DNA of 64,000 bases from Bathynomus jamesi (lineage: Eukaryota > Arthropoda > Malacostraca > Isopoda > Cirolanidae), in assembly GCA_023014485.1 (NCBI GenBank), contig JAJOZX010000874.1, positions 211,001 through 275,000 on the forward strand, written 5' to 3'. The translations under genes were made by a program, and so were the position numbers. Shown one piece after another: positions 21,845-31,489 of this stretch; position 1 is the first letter of the stretch; each line of letters begins with the position of its first letter. The notes below the pieces were generated by a model. The model was not told the DNA's origin. It did no database searches and was given only the letters and a program-made list of their open reading frames with translations.

Positions 21845-23557
21845 GGCTTCGACCTATACAGCTTTCGTACGTTTTCGTCAATTAACCTACCTAGCCTAGC
21901 ATTACCTATTTCATTAAAATGCACCCCCATCTTTTATAAAAAGCCTAGGATCACTGAATTCTGACCACAGCTTTACGAAGGGTACAGTTTCCTCAGCACA
22001 AATCTCTTCTAATTTATTATTCAAAAATATTGTTTTAGACGTAATCCTAAGACCCAAACCGTGCCTAGGGGTAATACCTAAAACTAAAGACCTGTCTGAC
22101 CTCGCCTTTCGGCAGTGCCGGCCTTAGGGGTGTGCGAACCGTGCGGTCGCACAGGGCCCGCAACTTAGGGGGGCCCGAAAATTTCACAGAAATTTACCAT
22201 CGACGTCAGAGTGCCAAAATTGGTGTAAATTAATGTAATTTATTTGTGTAATATTGTGTAATATATATTTGTGTATTAGCTTGATTTTTCTTTTCTTCTC
22301 AGTCATTTAAAACAGTAGATAGATTTTAATGAAAAGATTTTTGTTACTTATATATATCTGCAATTGGTTTATGTTTATTTTTATTAAATCTAGTTAATTC
22401 TTTTATGTTTTAGTATTCTTATATTACAATTGCCAAATATAATATTCATTTGTAGTTGATTAAGTTATTTTCTTTTTTTGTATATTTACAAACTTTATTT
22501 TGTGTATTTACTTTTGTTGAATATCCTAATTAAATTGAATTATCCTATTCCTAATTAAATATCCTAAGGCCGGCGCTGGTTGAAACCTCTTATGATAGTT
22601 TAAATATTTGATAATAATAAAGTAATAAGTAGTAATAATAGTAAAGGCTGTTGGTCTGTTGGTATTCTGTTACAGGTGCACTTGTATAGTTAAATTTTAC
22701 TTGTTGTACTTGTTAACAATCTACTAAAATAAAATGATTAGCAATGAAAAACAATTTGACTTGTGTCATGGGGGGCCCGTACAGTATACTCTGCACAGGG
22801 CCCGAAATATCCTAAGCCCGGCGCTGCTTTAGGGACCTAATTAACCCCCTATATCGCTCCAAAAGGTCAGGCATTCTCGTATCGGGCCTATACGAGTCGT
22901 GCCCCCTACCATCGTCACCAACATCGAATGACGGGAGGCAACGTCAATCCTGTCCACCTCGTCTCTAACTCTGTCAACCCTGGCCCCTGATAGACAGCCC
23001 CTCCTCCTCTTGGTTGGATGTCGTTTAACGAACTCTGTGTCTACATGGCGCACTAAAGAGTCCCCAATTAAAATAGTTTCCCCCTCATTCACGTCCTTTT
23101 CCAAATGGGCGAAAGGGTTCGAAACCTCGATAGGAGGGGAATTCCTATCACCTAACGTACGCGGCCTATCTCCACCCTTAACTTCTCTAAATCCCTCCCC
23201 ATCTACTAATCTCGGACAAACCTTAACCCCTTCCTCAACTCTATCCAACCTTCCCGACAAGCTACCTAAGCTAGAAACTAGGTTACGCACCTCACCCTTC
23301 AAATTACTAACGTCTTCAACGTTAGTATTGGTTCGGCTTTCGTCAACCGTAGCCCTACCCCTGCCCTCATCAAACGTTGCAAGTCTTTCCGTTACCTCAC
23401 GTACACTGCGTTTTATGTCAACTATTTCCTCCATTAATTCGCAAAAGAAACAAACTGATCTCTCGGTAATCGCCATAGGACCGCCATTATAATCTTTAAA
23501 TTCCGAATACCACCGGTTTACCCCACACCTAACACACGGCGCTTTCTGCGACGGCAT
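21845..23557 (-). pseudogene. CR1-type ORF1 protein with Zn motif and esterase, interrupted
   Basis: ORF from 23557: PCVRCGVNRWYSEFKDY and CFFCEL form a Cys-rich N-terminal finger; a coiled-coil-like section follows (VREVTERLATFDEG..., LKGEVRNLVSSLGSL); then ILIGDSLVRHVD, the GDS catalytic block of SGNH esterases found in CR1/L2 ORF1 proteins. Beyond the 714-bp insertion (22113-22826) the domain resumes in VKLWSEFSDPRLFIKDG and a following HFN.IGN motif near 21900-21950, holding the D..H catalytic pair, with a frameshift there. The esterase's role in retrotransposition is unknown. Confidence 0.78.
22113..22826. mobile_element. non-autonomous CAG...CTG element inside CR1
   Basis: 714 bp, starting CAGTGCCGGCCTTAGG and ending CCTAAGCCCGGCGCTG. 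A second, better-matched end (CCTAAGGCCGGCGCTG) lies internally at 22563-22578, so a 466-bp unit is contained in the longer one. Flanks CCTTTCGG and CTTTAGGG are similar but not identical, a possible mutated 8-bp duplication. Termini fit hAT-type non-autonomous elements. No coding capacity. Confidence 0.6.
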
Positions 23558-23783
23558 CGCGCAGTTAAAAATTAGTTTATAACCGTCACAAGTTTAAGTT
23601 AAATTAAGCCGGCACGCTATGAAAACTTCTAAATCGCTAAAAACCACTAATATTCAATTACTTAACTATAATAATGTGTATATAAACGGAAGTACATAAA
23701 ATTCAGAACTTTCCAAAAATAAAATTCTTAGCAATATGCAAAAGTATATGCAATATCAGAGAGTTCAGGAAATGCGTCCGTTC

Positions 23784-23842
23784 AGTACAGAGTCTGGCTG
23801 ACGAATGAATACAGACTCTGGCTGACGAATGAATACAGAGTT
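23784..23842. repeat. two-copy tandem repeat (about 27 bp)
   Basis: CTGGCTGACGAATGAATACA appears twice in tandem just upstream of the CR1 5' end. Confidence 0.8.
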
Positions 23843-23867
23843 TCTCTGAAGTTTTGTCAAACTATAT

Positions 23868-24894
23868 TTACCTGTTTCGTTTTCTGTTTTGGCTAGTCTG
23901 ACTTCGGGAAGGTAGCTGGATTTTTAGGACATTTGCTTTGGATGTGTCCAGGATCGCCACATGCGGAACATGCGGCTTTCCATTAAGTGAAGTTTGACGA
24001 CCCTGGTCTACGCTCTTTCCTTCGTTTCCGTGGATGTGGGAGTTTCCTTCTCTCTTTCTTTCTTTCATTAGGGTAGGAGTTGTGAGCGGAAGCATAAGTG
24101 TCTGCCAGGTCAACCATGTCTGCTAAGGACTTTATATTTCTCTTTAATAAAAAGTCTGATCTCATTCTGACATGCATGCATGAATTGGTCTCTAATAACA
24201 AAATCTCTTAAATTTTAATCCAGTAGTCAAAAATTTGGCTTAAGCCAACAACTTTCTATAATATCCCGAGGTTCTTTTAAATGCACTAACAGGGCTGGTT
24301 TTAACAAATTGTAGTCGTTTGTTACTTCCGTAGGAAAAGATGTAAAGATACTTAAAGCTTTACCCTTGAGGAGAGACCCAAGCTGTATAGGAAAAAGTTC
24401 AATAGGCCAATCGGACAGTTCCGCTATGCGTTCGAATGGTGGTAGTTTAAGTTTAGGTACACAAGAATAAGAAGTATTATCACCTGCATTTTCCTTAGTG
24501 AGTTCGGCAAGTTTCATTTCCCTTCCCGCTTCCATTTCGACAAGTTTCATTTCCCTTCCCGTTTCCATTTCTGCAAGTTTAATTTTCCTTCCCACTTCCA
24601 TTTCTGCAAGTTTCATTTCCCTTCCCGCTCCCATTTTGGCAAGTTTCCTTTCCCTTCCCGCTCCATTTCGGCAAGTTTCATTTCCCTTCCCGCTTCCATT
24701 TCGGCAAGTTTCATTTCCCTTTCCGCTTCCAAACGTTTCGCTTCATTCGCTTCACTTTCCGCTTCCAAACGTTTCGCTTTCCTTTTCTTTCCCTTCCCTT
24801 TCCCTTTACTCTGAACTTCAATTTTCAAGCTATTTACAGATAGCATATAAACTCCGAGAGTGGTTGCGGCTTTATAGCAGTAGTCATAGCTCAT
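23868..24894 (-). pseudogene. gag of the Gmr1-like element, with 11-residue repeats
   Basis: ORF pieces 24613-24894, 24227-24634, 23983-24201 and 23868-24113. The N-terminal part is a highly charged coil made of tandem 11-residue units (EMKLAEMEAGR and variants; 33-bp DNA repeats at about 24503-24745). Then VPKLKLPPFE.., a QLGSLLKGKALSIFTSFPTE capsid-type block and LVDLADTYASAH, and near 23935-23985 a CCHC knuckle (CSACGDPGHIQSKC). At least three frameshifts. Start chosen at 24894 but the 5' part may be cut by the adjoining mariner end at 24885. Confidence 0.75.
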
Positions 24895-25140
24895 ATGTCT
24901 ATTGTACTACGAGAAGCGGTCAGAAAAAAAGATTACACGGCGTATAATTTCGTAACTAAAGGACCTACATTGATTATGTTTGTATCAGGTGAATTCGTTA
25001 ATCATTGTTCGCAGTTGAACATGGAGGCTCGACTGGAACAGTGCCCTGCCCTTCGGAGCAGTCCAGACCGTTTACGTTTAATGGCCATTCGTAAACGTTC
25101 CAGTGTTGAACAATATGCAGCTGCATTGATTGATAGATAG

Positions 25141-26165
25141 ATAGAATAACCTTAATTAATAATAATAAAATAAATAAATTTTTTTCAATTTGCAACGACA
25201 TGAATAATTGTGAAGCTCGACTATTTATTTTATTTAATTTGACCCTTAAGCTTTAGGCTTTACTGGGCTCTTATTAAAAATAAGCAGCTGGTTGTTATTA
25301 ATTAATAATAATAAGTAAATAAGTAAATAAGTATTATTAATAGTTAAAACATGTATTATATTATTTAACAATATTAATGGACAATATTAAACAATATTAG
25401 TGGACATTAATCCTAGATTTTTGTTAGTATGCCATTATTAATCGGGATTTCAACTTGGTTTTAAACAAATTTACATTCACAATATTTTTTATATCGGCAT
25501 GCAAGTCATTCCATAGTTTCAATCCAATGAAAATGGGTAGTTTTTGAGATGAAGACAATCTAAATTGAGATATAATAAGCTTTGATCTATTTCTGGTCTG
25601 ATACGAGTGGATTTCTTGATGAGTTACAAATTATCTATTTACCAATTGCAAATTAATGATTTTGTTCTTACACTTGTAAATAAAAATAAAATGTGCCAGT
25701 TTGGTTATATCGTTGAGCTTTAGTAGGTTTAGCTCTTTAAATAATGCACTAGAGTGATCAAGTAAATCAGCATCAGATAATAACCTTATTGCTCGTTTTT
25801 GGATGACAAAGATACCATTTAATGCGTTGTTAGCGGAGTTTCCCCAAACAAGGGTGCAGTATGTTATATAAGGAAGAACAAGAGTATGATAAAGAGTCAA
25901 TAAAACTTGTTTAGGGACTACATTTCTAAGTTTAAACATTAGAGCAACGCTCCTCGAAATCTTTTTCGCGATATAATTTACATGATCACTCCATTGCAAA
26001 TTCTTATCTAGCATTACACCAAGAAATTTTGTTCAGTACACTCCTTTATGGCGATTTCATTAACATTAAGTTCATCAAGATATACATTTCTTTTATTAGT
26101 AAAAATCATGAAATTTGTTTTACTGGTATTTAGGAAGAGAGTATTGGTGGTCAACCATTTCATTA
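25141..26165 (-). mobile_element. 5'-truncated LINE, RT C-terminus and 3' UTR
   Basis: Minus-strand pieces at 26014-26160 and 25631-26014 encode FLNTSKTNFMIF.., LDKNLQWSDHVNYIAKKIS, MFKLRNVVPKQVLLTLYHTLVLPYITYC and IFVIQKRAIRL: the region after the catalytic box of a CR1/Jockey-group RT, with one frameshift at 26014. The 3' UTR (to about 25141) contains a block at 25190-25290 that recurs at 34213-34318 and 35811-35910. Its 5' end joins mariner sequence near 26165. Confidence 0.68.
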
Positions 26166-26450
26166 CACTGATTTTTGTGCCTTTTTGGATGAAGTCTGCA
26201 AGCAAAACGCCTTTGTGGTTCCAAAACACGGTAACCATCACTTTGCCAGCGGACCTCACAATCTTGAACTTCTTTGGTCGCGGGGACCCAGGGTGTTTCC
26301 ATTCCATGCTGGTACGTTTTGTTTCGGGAGTCCAGTGATGAACCCATGTCTCGTCTCCTGTGACAATGCGCTCGAGAAATCCTTGACCACTGACAGACTC
26401 GGAATATCGTTGCAGAAATGACAGGGCACCGTTCCAGTCGAGCCGCCATG
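26165..26450 (-). pseudogene. mariner transposase fragment
   Basis: The minus strand encodes FLERIVTGDETWVHH, with the first catalytic Asp of the mariner D..D34D triad in GDETW, then TPETKRTSMEWKHPGSPRPKKFK and GKVMVTVFWNHKGVLL. Sequence beyond is replaced by LINE sequence near 26165. Only the middle of the transposase remains; the N-terminal DNA-binding part is missing. Confidence 0.8.
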
Positions 26451-26973
26451 TTCAACTGACTCCTATAACCAATGTACGGTAGATGGCAGCCGAATCGACG
26501 TGCAGTGTTGTCAACAATGATTAACGAATTCACCTGATACAAACATAATCAATGTAAATCCTTTAGTTACGAAATTATGCACTATGTAAACTTATTTTCT
26601 GACCACTTCTCGTAAGTGCATGAGGCAAAAAAATTGGTTGCCTACGGTTGTGCAGCGTGCTCGTAAACTGGCCGCAGATTGCAAGATTGCGCTTGAGTGT
26701 AATATGGGTCCTGAAGAGCTGAGAAGGGTGAAGCAGGAAATGAATGTTCGTAGAGTTGTATTTGGAATGGATGATCGTCATGGGACTATGTTTTTAAGAG
26801 CAGTGTGAGAGACCGTACAAGACCCCTACTTATTTTAGGGTTGTTAGGAACAACGTATCTCCCCATCCGCAATATAAGGGACCTTTACGCGAGTTATAAT
26901 AAAAGTCGAAAATATGGGAGGCATCATGCAGGAAAATGAGAATCTGTGAATGTGGTATGTTTCGTATGGTATC

Positions 26974-27072
26974 AGGACAATATACCCCCCGAGGACAATA
27001 TCCCCCCGAGGACAATATACCCCGAGAACAATATCCCCCGAGGACAATATCCCCCGAGGACAATATCCCCCG
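26974..27072. repeat. six-copy terminal minisatellite of the MULE
   Basis: Tandem units close to GAGGACAATATCCCCC (16-17 bp), six copies with small variation in the C run. One inverted unit is at the right terminus (28099-28116). Confidence 0.9.
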
Positions 27073-27469
27073 AATATATATAATACCGCTATATATAATA
27101 CAACTATATCTATACCACTATATATATGTATAAAATACCCTTTAGGTTGAAGTTAAAATTCCCTAAAGTCCAGACTGTAACTTTATTACTACCACCACCC
27201 AACTTTACTTCGGACGTAACTGCTTAATGCTCCCTCAGTCACCTACCTTTCATTCTATTGTTATTGGGCACTCGGTGAGTACTTAGTCGTTTGTATTTTT
27301 GTAAATAGTATTTTCTATTAGTGTGAAGTGTTTTTATTTTATTATGTATGGTATTCTCCTTTTGTTATGTCTTATTATTTTAATCATGACGGAACTAACA
27401 TAATTTTTCAGATGTGTCTGTGGTATTCATTTACAACAAAATCTGTGTAGTGTGTTAACCCATAAAATA

Positions 27470-27519
27470 TCATGAAATTCGTGCGAAGTAACAAAGGAAA
27501 GAAAAAGCTCGTATGCGAA

Positions 27520-27581
<62 letters not shown>

Positions 27582-27905
27582 GTAAAACAAAAGAATCTTG
27601 CCAACAATGTCATTTCTTATGAATGTGAACAACGTCGCTATTCTAAATCATGTAAGGCCAAAGTTAAACTGCTGAGAAATGAAGTAATTGGAAGACTTCA
27701 TGAACATACGCACGCACCAGATTTAGGTAGATGTGAAGCAGTTCAAGTTTCAGAGAAAATAAAAGATCGAGCTGAAAATAATCAAACACCGTAACAAATA
27801 ATAACAGAGGCACTATCAACAATATCTGAGGATGCGGGATTCAAATTGTCATCTATTAAATATCTACTTCGTGATATTAGACGTTGCAGACAGTGTAAAT
27901 AATGT
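27470..27905 (+). pseudogene. MULE FLYWCH zinc-finger domain, split by a (TA)n expansion
   Basis: A SNKGKKKLVCEGY stretch near 27483-27523 is followed by a long (TA)n/(TG-TA) tract and then NVISYECEQRRYSKSCKAKVKLL and LHEHTHAPDLGRCEA, the C...C...H-x-H pattern of FLYWCH fingers at MULE N-termini, then VSEKIKDRAENN. The reading frame continues to about 27905 in ALSTISEDAGFKLSS. The microsatellite lies where the native protein would have a Gly-Tyr loop, so it looks like slippage within coding DNA. No transposase core follows. Confidence 0.65.
27522..27583. repeat. (TA)n/(TATG)n microsatellite in FLYWCH coding region
   Basis: About 24 TA units and then four GTAT units. Confidence 0.95.
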
Positions 27906-28864
27906 CATGCCATTGCCATTATTTGCTGACGGTGTTATTTTGACAAAGCAGTATAGTACAACGGAAGACGGCGACAATTACGACTTTAAATTGGCTTTTA
28001 ATTCAGTAATAAATTCAGTAATAATTCACTTTTATTTAAGTATTAAATCTTTTTTTTAATATTATGTTAAACCTTTCTGTCCTTAGGGAATATTATCGTC
28101 GGGGGGATATTGTCCTAGAAGCGTTTCATATGATGGATGATTGGGGGAAATTCACGCATAAATGTGATGAAATTCACTGTTCTACATGCCATGAGAAATA
28201 TAAGGCAGGTTGTATAAAGCATGTATGTTATATGAAAGATGCTAAGCCTAAAAATAAATCTTGTTTAACTGTATACTACGACATAGAAACATATACGGAT
28301 GCTGGAATCAAAGAGGTTATCCCACATCTATTTGTAAGCCAGACTATCTGCGACGAGTGCATGGAAGTCGAGTGTGATGAGTGTCTTAAATGTGGTAAAC
28401 GAACAAACATTTTTAAAACGATCGCACACGACAACCCCGTGAAACTCTGTGTCCTATATTGTCAAGTTAGCCGAAGTTTCAAAAAGGTATTTCCCTTACA
28501 CTTTCCTCACTAGCGACACTTTAAATTACGTAAGCCTACCACCACCCAAACATTACTTGAACTATGCCAACATGAGTGATAGTGAGCGTGAAGATTTTAC
28601 ATGAATGTGAGGCTTGTGAGCGTTATTGCATGAAGGATGTATTCGTGCTTAGAGTATGTTTCCAGGCCTTCAAAAGGATGTACAGTGCTTACAAGAAGTC
28701 TCACGCCTCTGTCTCGTCCCAAGCTCGTCTGTTAGGTATAAGATGGGCAGTCCTTATGGCAGCGGAGGTGTTCGGATTGGTGCACATAACTGATCTAACA
28801 CAATCAATGAAGTCCATTATTACGTCACCTCTGCTACATTTTAGTGTTTAAAATACAAATGATT

Positions 28865-29540
28865 AAGAAGCAGAATGACCAAGTTTCGGGATGTTGGGAT
28901 GGTTATGGAGCAATCCTAGTCATCATAATATTAGCTGGGCATTACATTATACCGTCTCAATATATACTGTAGACTATAGAGAACGACTAATTCGGCAAAT
29001 ATCCCAAATCATGACATGATACCTAAGTTATTTTGACGCAGGTCTAAATTATTTGCTCAAATGCAATGATTGATATTAAGTAATTGTTGGGAATTGTTGT
29101 CAATATTGTTGTTTGTGATACATATCATACGTGAAGTATCTAATTACCAAATTCCTCAGTGAACCCCTCACGCGCTCGCATTTCGAGGAAGTCACGGCCG
29201 TCTCACTAATAGATAGTTTATCCATTGTTTTAAGTGGTAACCTATTCCATCTTATGAAAGTCATTAGTCTAAAGCAAGACTGGTGGGGCGTGAATCAGAG
29301 AAATTTGCATTTGATTTGTTCATCGTAATTATTACGTAATATAGTATACTGTATATAGTAATATATAAGAGTTTATTGGTAGCATATCATATGACAATTC
29401 CCATAAACATGTGATGGCCTCGATGTTGCCAGTTTTTATTTTTTTCCTGAAACTATTACCTTCTCATAGTTTGTTTCAACAATGCATATATTATCATCTC
29501 CACGAGCGTAGACATTGCAAGAAAAGCTTCTAACTAAGGA
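28865..29540. other. no gene recognised
   Basis: AT-rich sequence between polymerase B remnants and the Tc1-like gene. A plus-strand ORF at 29131-29328 shows no recognisable domain. Confidence 0.6.
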
Positions 29541-29652
29541 TAAGTAAAGTTCTTTCATGGTCACAATACATACTTTTATAGATGTCAAACATAAAAATAT
29601 AATAAAATCCTATATTAACATAAATATATATTCGATACACATTTACGTCATG

Positions 29653-30692
29653 GCTTTAACATCAGTATTTCGTATAGCTTCCTCCAGCATCAATAATTTC
29701 TTGCAATCGTTGCGGCATAGAAGAGGCCAGATTGTAGGGAATGTTTGGTGTTCGGCGTAAGCTCTCCCAACTACTCGTGTGAGCTAAAAGTGCTTCAAAT
29801 GTTCTTTCATTGCGTTGCTCCCATTCGTTAATCATTATTGCCCAAAGGTTTTCAATCGGATTCATATCAGGAGAACGTGGTGGCAGAATTAGATTAATAA
29901 TCTCTGGGTGATCTTCGTACCACGCTCTCACAACGTTACTCCTATGAATGGGACTGTTATCTTCCATTAAGTAAAATGGTTCCGGCGCTGGAACCAGATA
30001 CGCACGAACACTGGGTAGCAGCACCTCTTCCAGTATCTGGCAATATTGCTGTCCAATAAAGCGTCCATCTACTTAGTCAATTCTCCGACACCATAGCCAG
30101 ACATCCAGCCCCACACACCGAGATTGATGTGACCACTACGTTTGCTCGGGAAAACATTTCCTTCTTCATAGCGTTTTCCGCGCTGCCTCCAACAATGCAG
30201 GGAACCATGACTATCTGTTGAAAATGTTTTTTCGTCACAGTACACAACTTTTCTCCAGAATTCTTTCTCCTGCGGCATGTATTGCAAGGCAAATCCCATC
30301 CGCGCCTCTTTATGCTCAATCGTCAATGCAGGTTTTATAGCTGGACGGCGAGAAAAATACCCTGCCTCGTGAAGTCTGTTGTTCACTGTATTTGCGCTAC
30401 AACGAAGGTTCAGTTGTCTGTAAATATGCGTCGCTGGAACAAACGGATGCTCTTTGGCATGATTAACAATCGCAGCATCTTCCTCTTGAGATGTTGAACG
30501 CGGAGGACCAGACCTCGGCAAAGTAGCGATTGAGTTTTCTGCTTCATACCGATAAATCCACCGTTCCACAGTGCCTCGATAAACGTCTAGTCGTCTTGAT
30601 ATTTTTCTTATTGGCACACCATATTCATGCAATGTCACCATTGCTCCCCGCATTGCCTGGGTCGTCTCGTGGTGCACAGACGGCCTTTCCAT
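29653..30692 (-). pseudogene. Tc1-like transposase (DD34E type), one main break
   Basis: ORF 30069-30692 starts with a paired-type helix-turn-helix (LHEYGVPIRKISRRLDVYRGTVERW), a basic linker (LPRSGPPRSTS), a second HTH (PATHIYRQLNLRCSANTVNNRLHEAG) and VVYCDEKTFSTD with the first catalytic Asp. ORF 29662-30024 continues with YLMEDNSPIHRSN (second Asp) and PPRSPDMNPIENLWA (catalytic Glu). About 15 residues between them are disrupted by a stop/frameshift near 30025-30070. Terminal repeats were not found. Confidence 0.9.
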
Positions 30693-31089
30693 CTTTGTGT
30701 AAATGGCTTATGTGAAGCGTGCTGGGACGATAAAGGAAATGAGGATACCATGCACCCTTTCTGAAATTGATTTCGGTTGTGAAGGGTACCATTCCTTCGA
30801 ATGGTAATAATAAATAATCAGCCAATTTCCTATTTTGTTGAACATATGCATAAAAAATTCGTCTTAAAAGCCAAGGATCCAAAGATTGTCAGCAATACTT
30901 TATACCCCAACTGAATATAGTCAGCCATCAACAGTATAATCGTATTTTATTTCCATAACTACTCATGACTATTCTGTCATAGTAAATAACCTTATTATGA
31001 CCTAGGTAGTAGTGTAATTCTGAGTGGCGGCCTCTAGCCACATACGTTAAACCTATCAGTGCGTCTAAGACCAGACTCTTCTGTTTCTG

Positions 31090-31400
31090 TCAATTCATTG
31101 TTAGTTTAAGGTATTTTGCTCTTTGTCTTTCTAGGTCTAGGGCATTAAAATAAATATTTGAGTTTGTGTTTAGCATTTCATATGAATTTCTCTCCTCTCC
31201 CTTAACACATCCCCGCGTTAAATTTAAGCCCCCTCTCTCCCTTTCCTCCTCCCTTCGTAATTCCCCACTCAACCTCGTTTCCTTCGACATAGCAACGCTT
31301 ACCTCCATCCTCATTCTACTTCTTTCATTAAACCTATTATCGCTTTTACTGTCCCTTCCTTCCATCCTTTAATGCCAGCGTTCTTAAACCTAGCACATAA
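31090..31400 (-). other. arginine/glutamate-rich ORF, unassigned
   Basis: A 91-residue minus-strand ORF, very rich in R, E, S and K (RMRMEVSVAM, RREEERERGG). It could be the start of a LINE ORF1 following the GC-rich region, or chance. No domain recognised. Confidence 0.2.
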
Positions 31401-31489
31401 ATTAAATAATATGGAATCTAACACCTTAGATCTCTACGCATTCATGTTACTTGAAGACACCTGTGTCTTAGGGGAATCTAAGTGTTGAA

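Larger units (their letters stand above)
18900..23660 (-). mobile_element. CR1-type LINE, nearly full length
   Basis: A minus-strand non-LTR retrotransposon: ORF1 with an N-terminal Cys motif and SGNH esterase, an apurinic-type endonuclease, and an RT. The 3' UTR runs past a T-rich stretch at 18906-18920 (plus-strand view). It sits between gag and protease of the Gmr1-like element, so it is a later insertion. It is interrupted by a 714-bp CAG...CTG element at 22113-22826. Few lesions are seen, suggesting fairly recent activity. Target duplications were not identified. Confidence 0.82.
6900..24894 (-). mobile_element. Ty3-type LTR retrotransposon with Gmr1-like gene order, nested
   Basis: Reading the minus strand from 24894 down: gag with a CCHC knuckle, protease (LRDTGCS), integrase, RT and RNase H. 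Integrase before RT is the reverse of ordinary Ty3/gypsy elements and matches the Gmr1-like group. It is broken by a CR1 LINE (about 18900-23660), a piggyBac (about 12676-17330, between the second catalytic D and the E of integrase) and an hAT-like element (7690-10854, inside RNase H). A purine-rich stretch followed by TGTGTAAG near 7355-7375 on the minus strand is a candidate start of the 3' LTR. The 5' LTR was not found. Confidence 0.8.
24885..26620 (-). mobile_element. mariner-type remnant with a LINE fragment inside
   Basis: About 170 bases at 24885-25060 recur in inverse orientation at 26440-26620, each containing a CAGTTGAACATGG(A/C)GGCTCGACTGGAAC-type block and an AATTCGTTAATCATTG block, so these are the two ends of a mariner-type element. 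Catalytic-domain coding sequence lies at 26165-26450. A 5'-truncated LINE (about 25141-26165) interrupts it. Confidence 0.6.
26969..28123 (+). mobile_element. MULE with tandem-repeat termini
   Basis: 1155 bp flanked by TTTCGTATG (26960-26968) and TTTCATATG (28124-28132), a 9-bp duplication with one difference, as expected for Mutator-like elements. Both ends contain AGGACAATAT-CCCCCCGA; the left end carries about six tandem copies. Inside is a FLYWCH-type domain. It interrupts the polymerase B gene. Internally deleted: no MULE catalytic domain seen. Confidence 0.8.
26620..28860 (+). pseudogene. Polinton-type DNA polymerase B, N-terminal/exonuclease part, split by MULE
   Basis: Upstream of the MULE (26620-26968) and downstream (28124-28860) lie pieces of one polymerase gene. 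After the MULE: Cys/His-rich CDEIHCSTCHEKYKAGCIKHVC, then LTVYYDIETYTD (the Exo I DxE motif of the 3'-5' exonuclease), a CDECMEVECDECLKCGKR cluster, and a YCMKDVFVLRVCFQAF segment (Exo III-like YxxxD) near 28625-28670. Frameshifts near 28500 and 28580. The DNA polymerase core is absent here; a C-terminal polymerase part lies at 39.9-41.3 kb. This family copies linear protein-primed genomes. Confidence 0.72.

Noticed and set aside
23010..23492. 160-residue plus-strand ORF
   Set aside because: Antisense of CR1 ORF1, which has a Cys motif and esterase block on the minus strand.
6900..24894. Gene order explained as two different LTR elements side by side
   Set aside because: The integrase end and RT start are only about 90 bases apart with characteristic linker residues, so they belong to one polyprotein.
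24498..24947. 149-residue plus-strand ORF rich in SLPASIS repeats
   Set aside because: It is the antisense shadow of the gag 11-residue repeats.
27513..27632. ORFs with long YIYIYI runs (also near 34000, 35215-35420, 45815 and 58934)
   Set aside because: Translations of (TA)n microsatellites.
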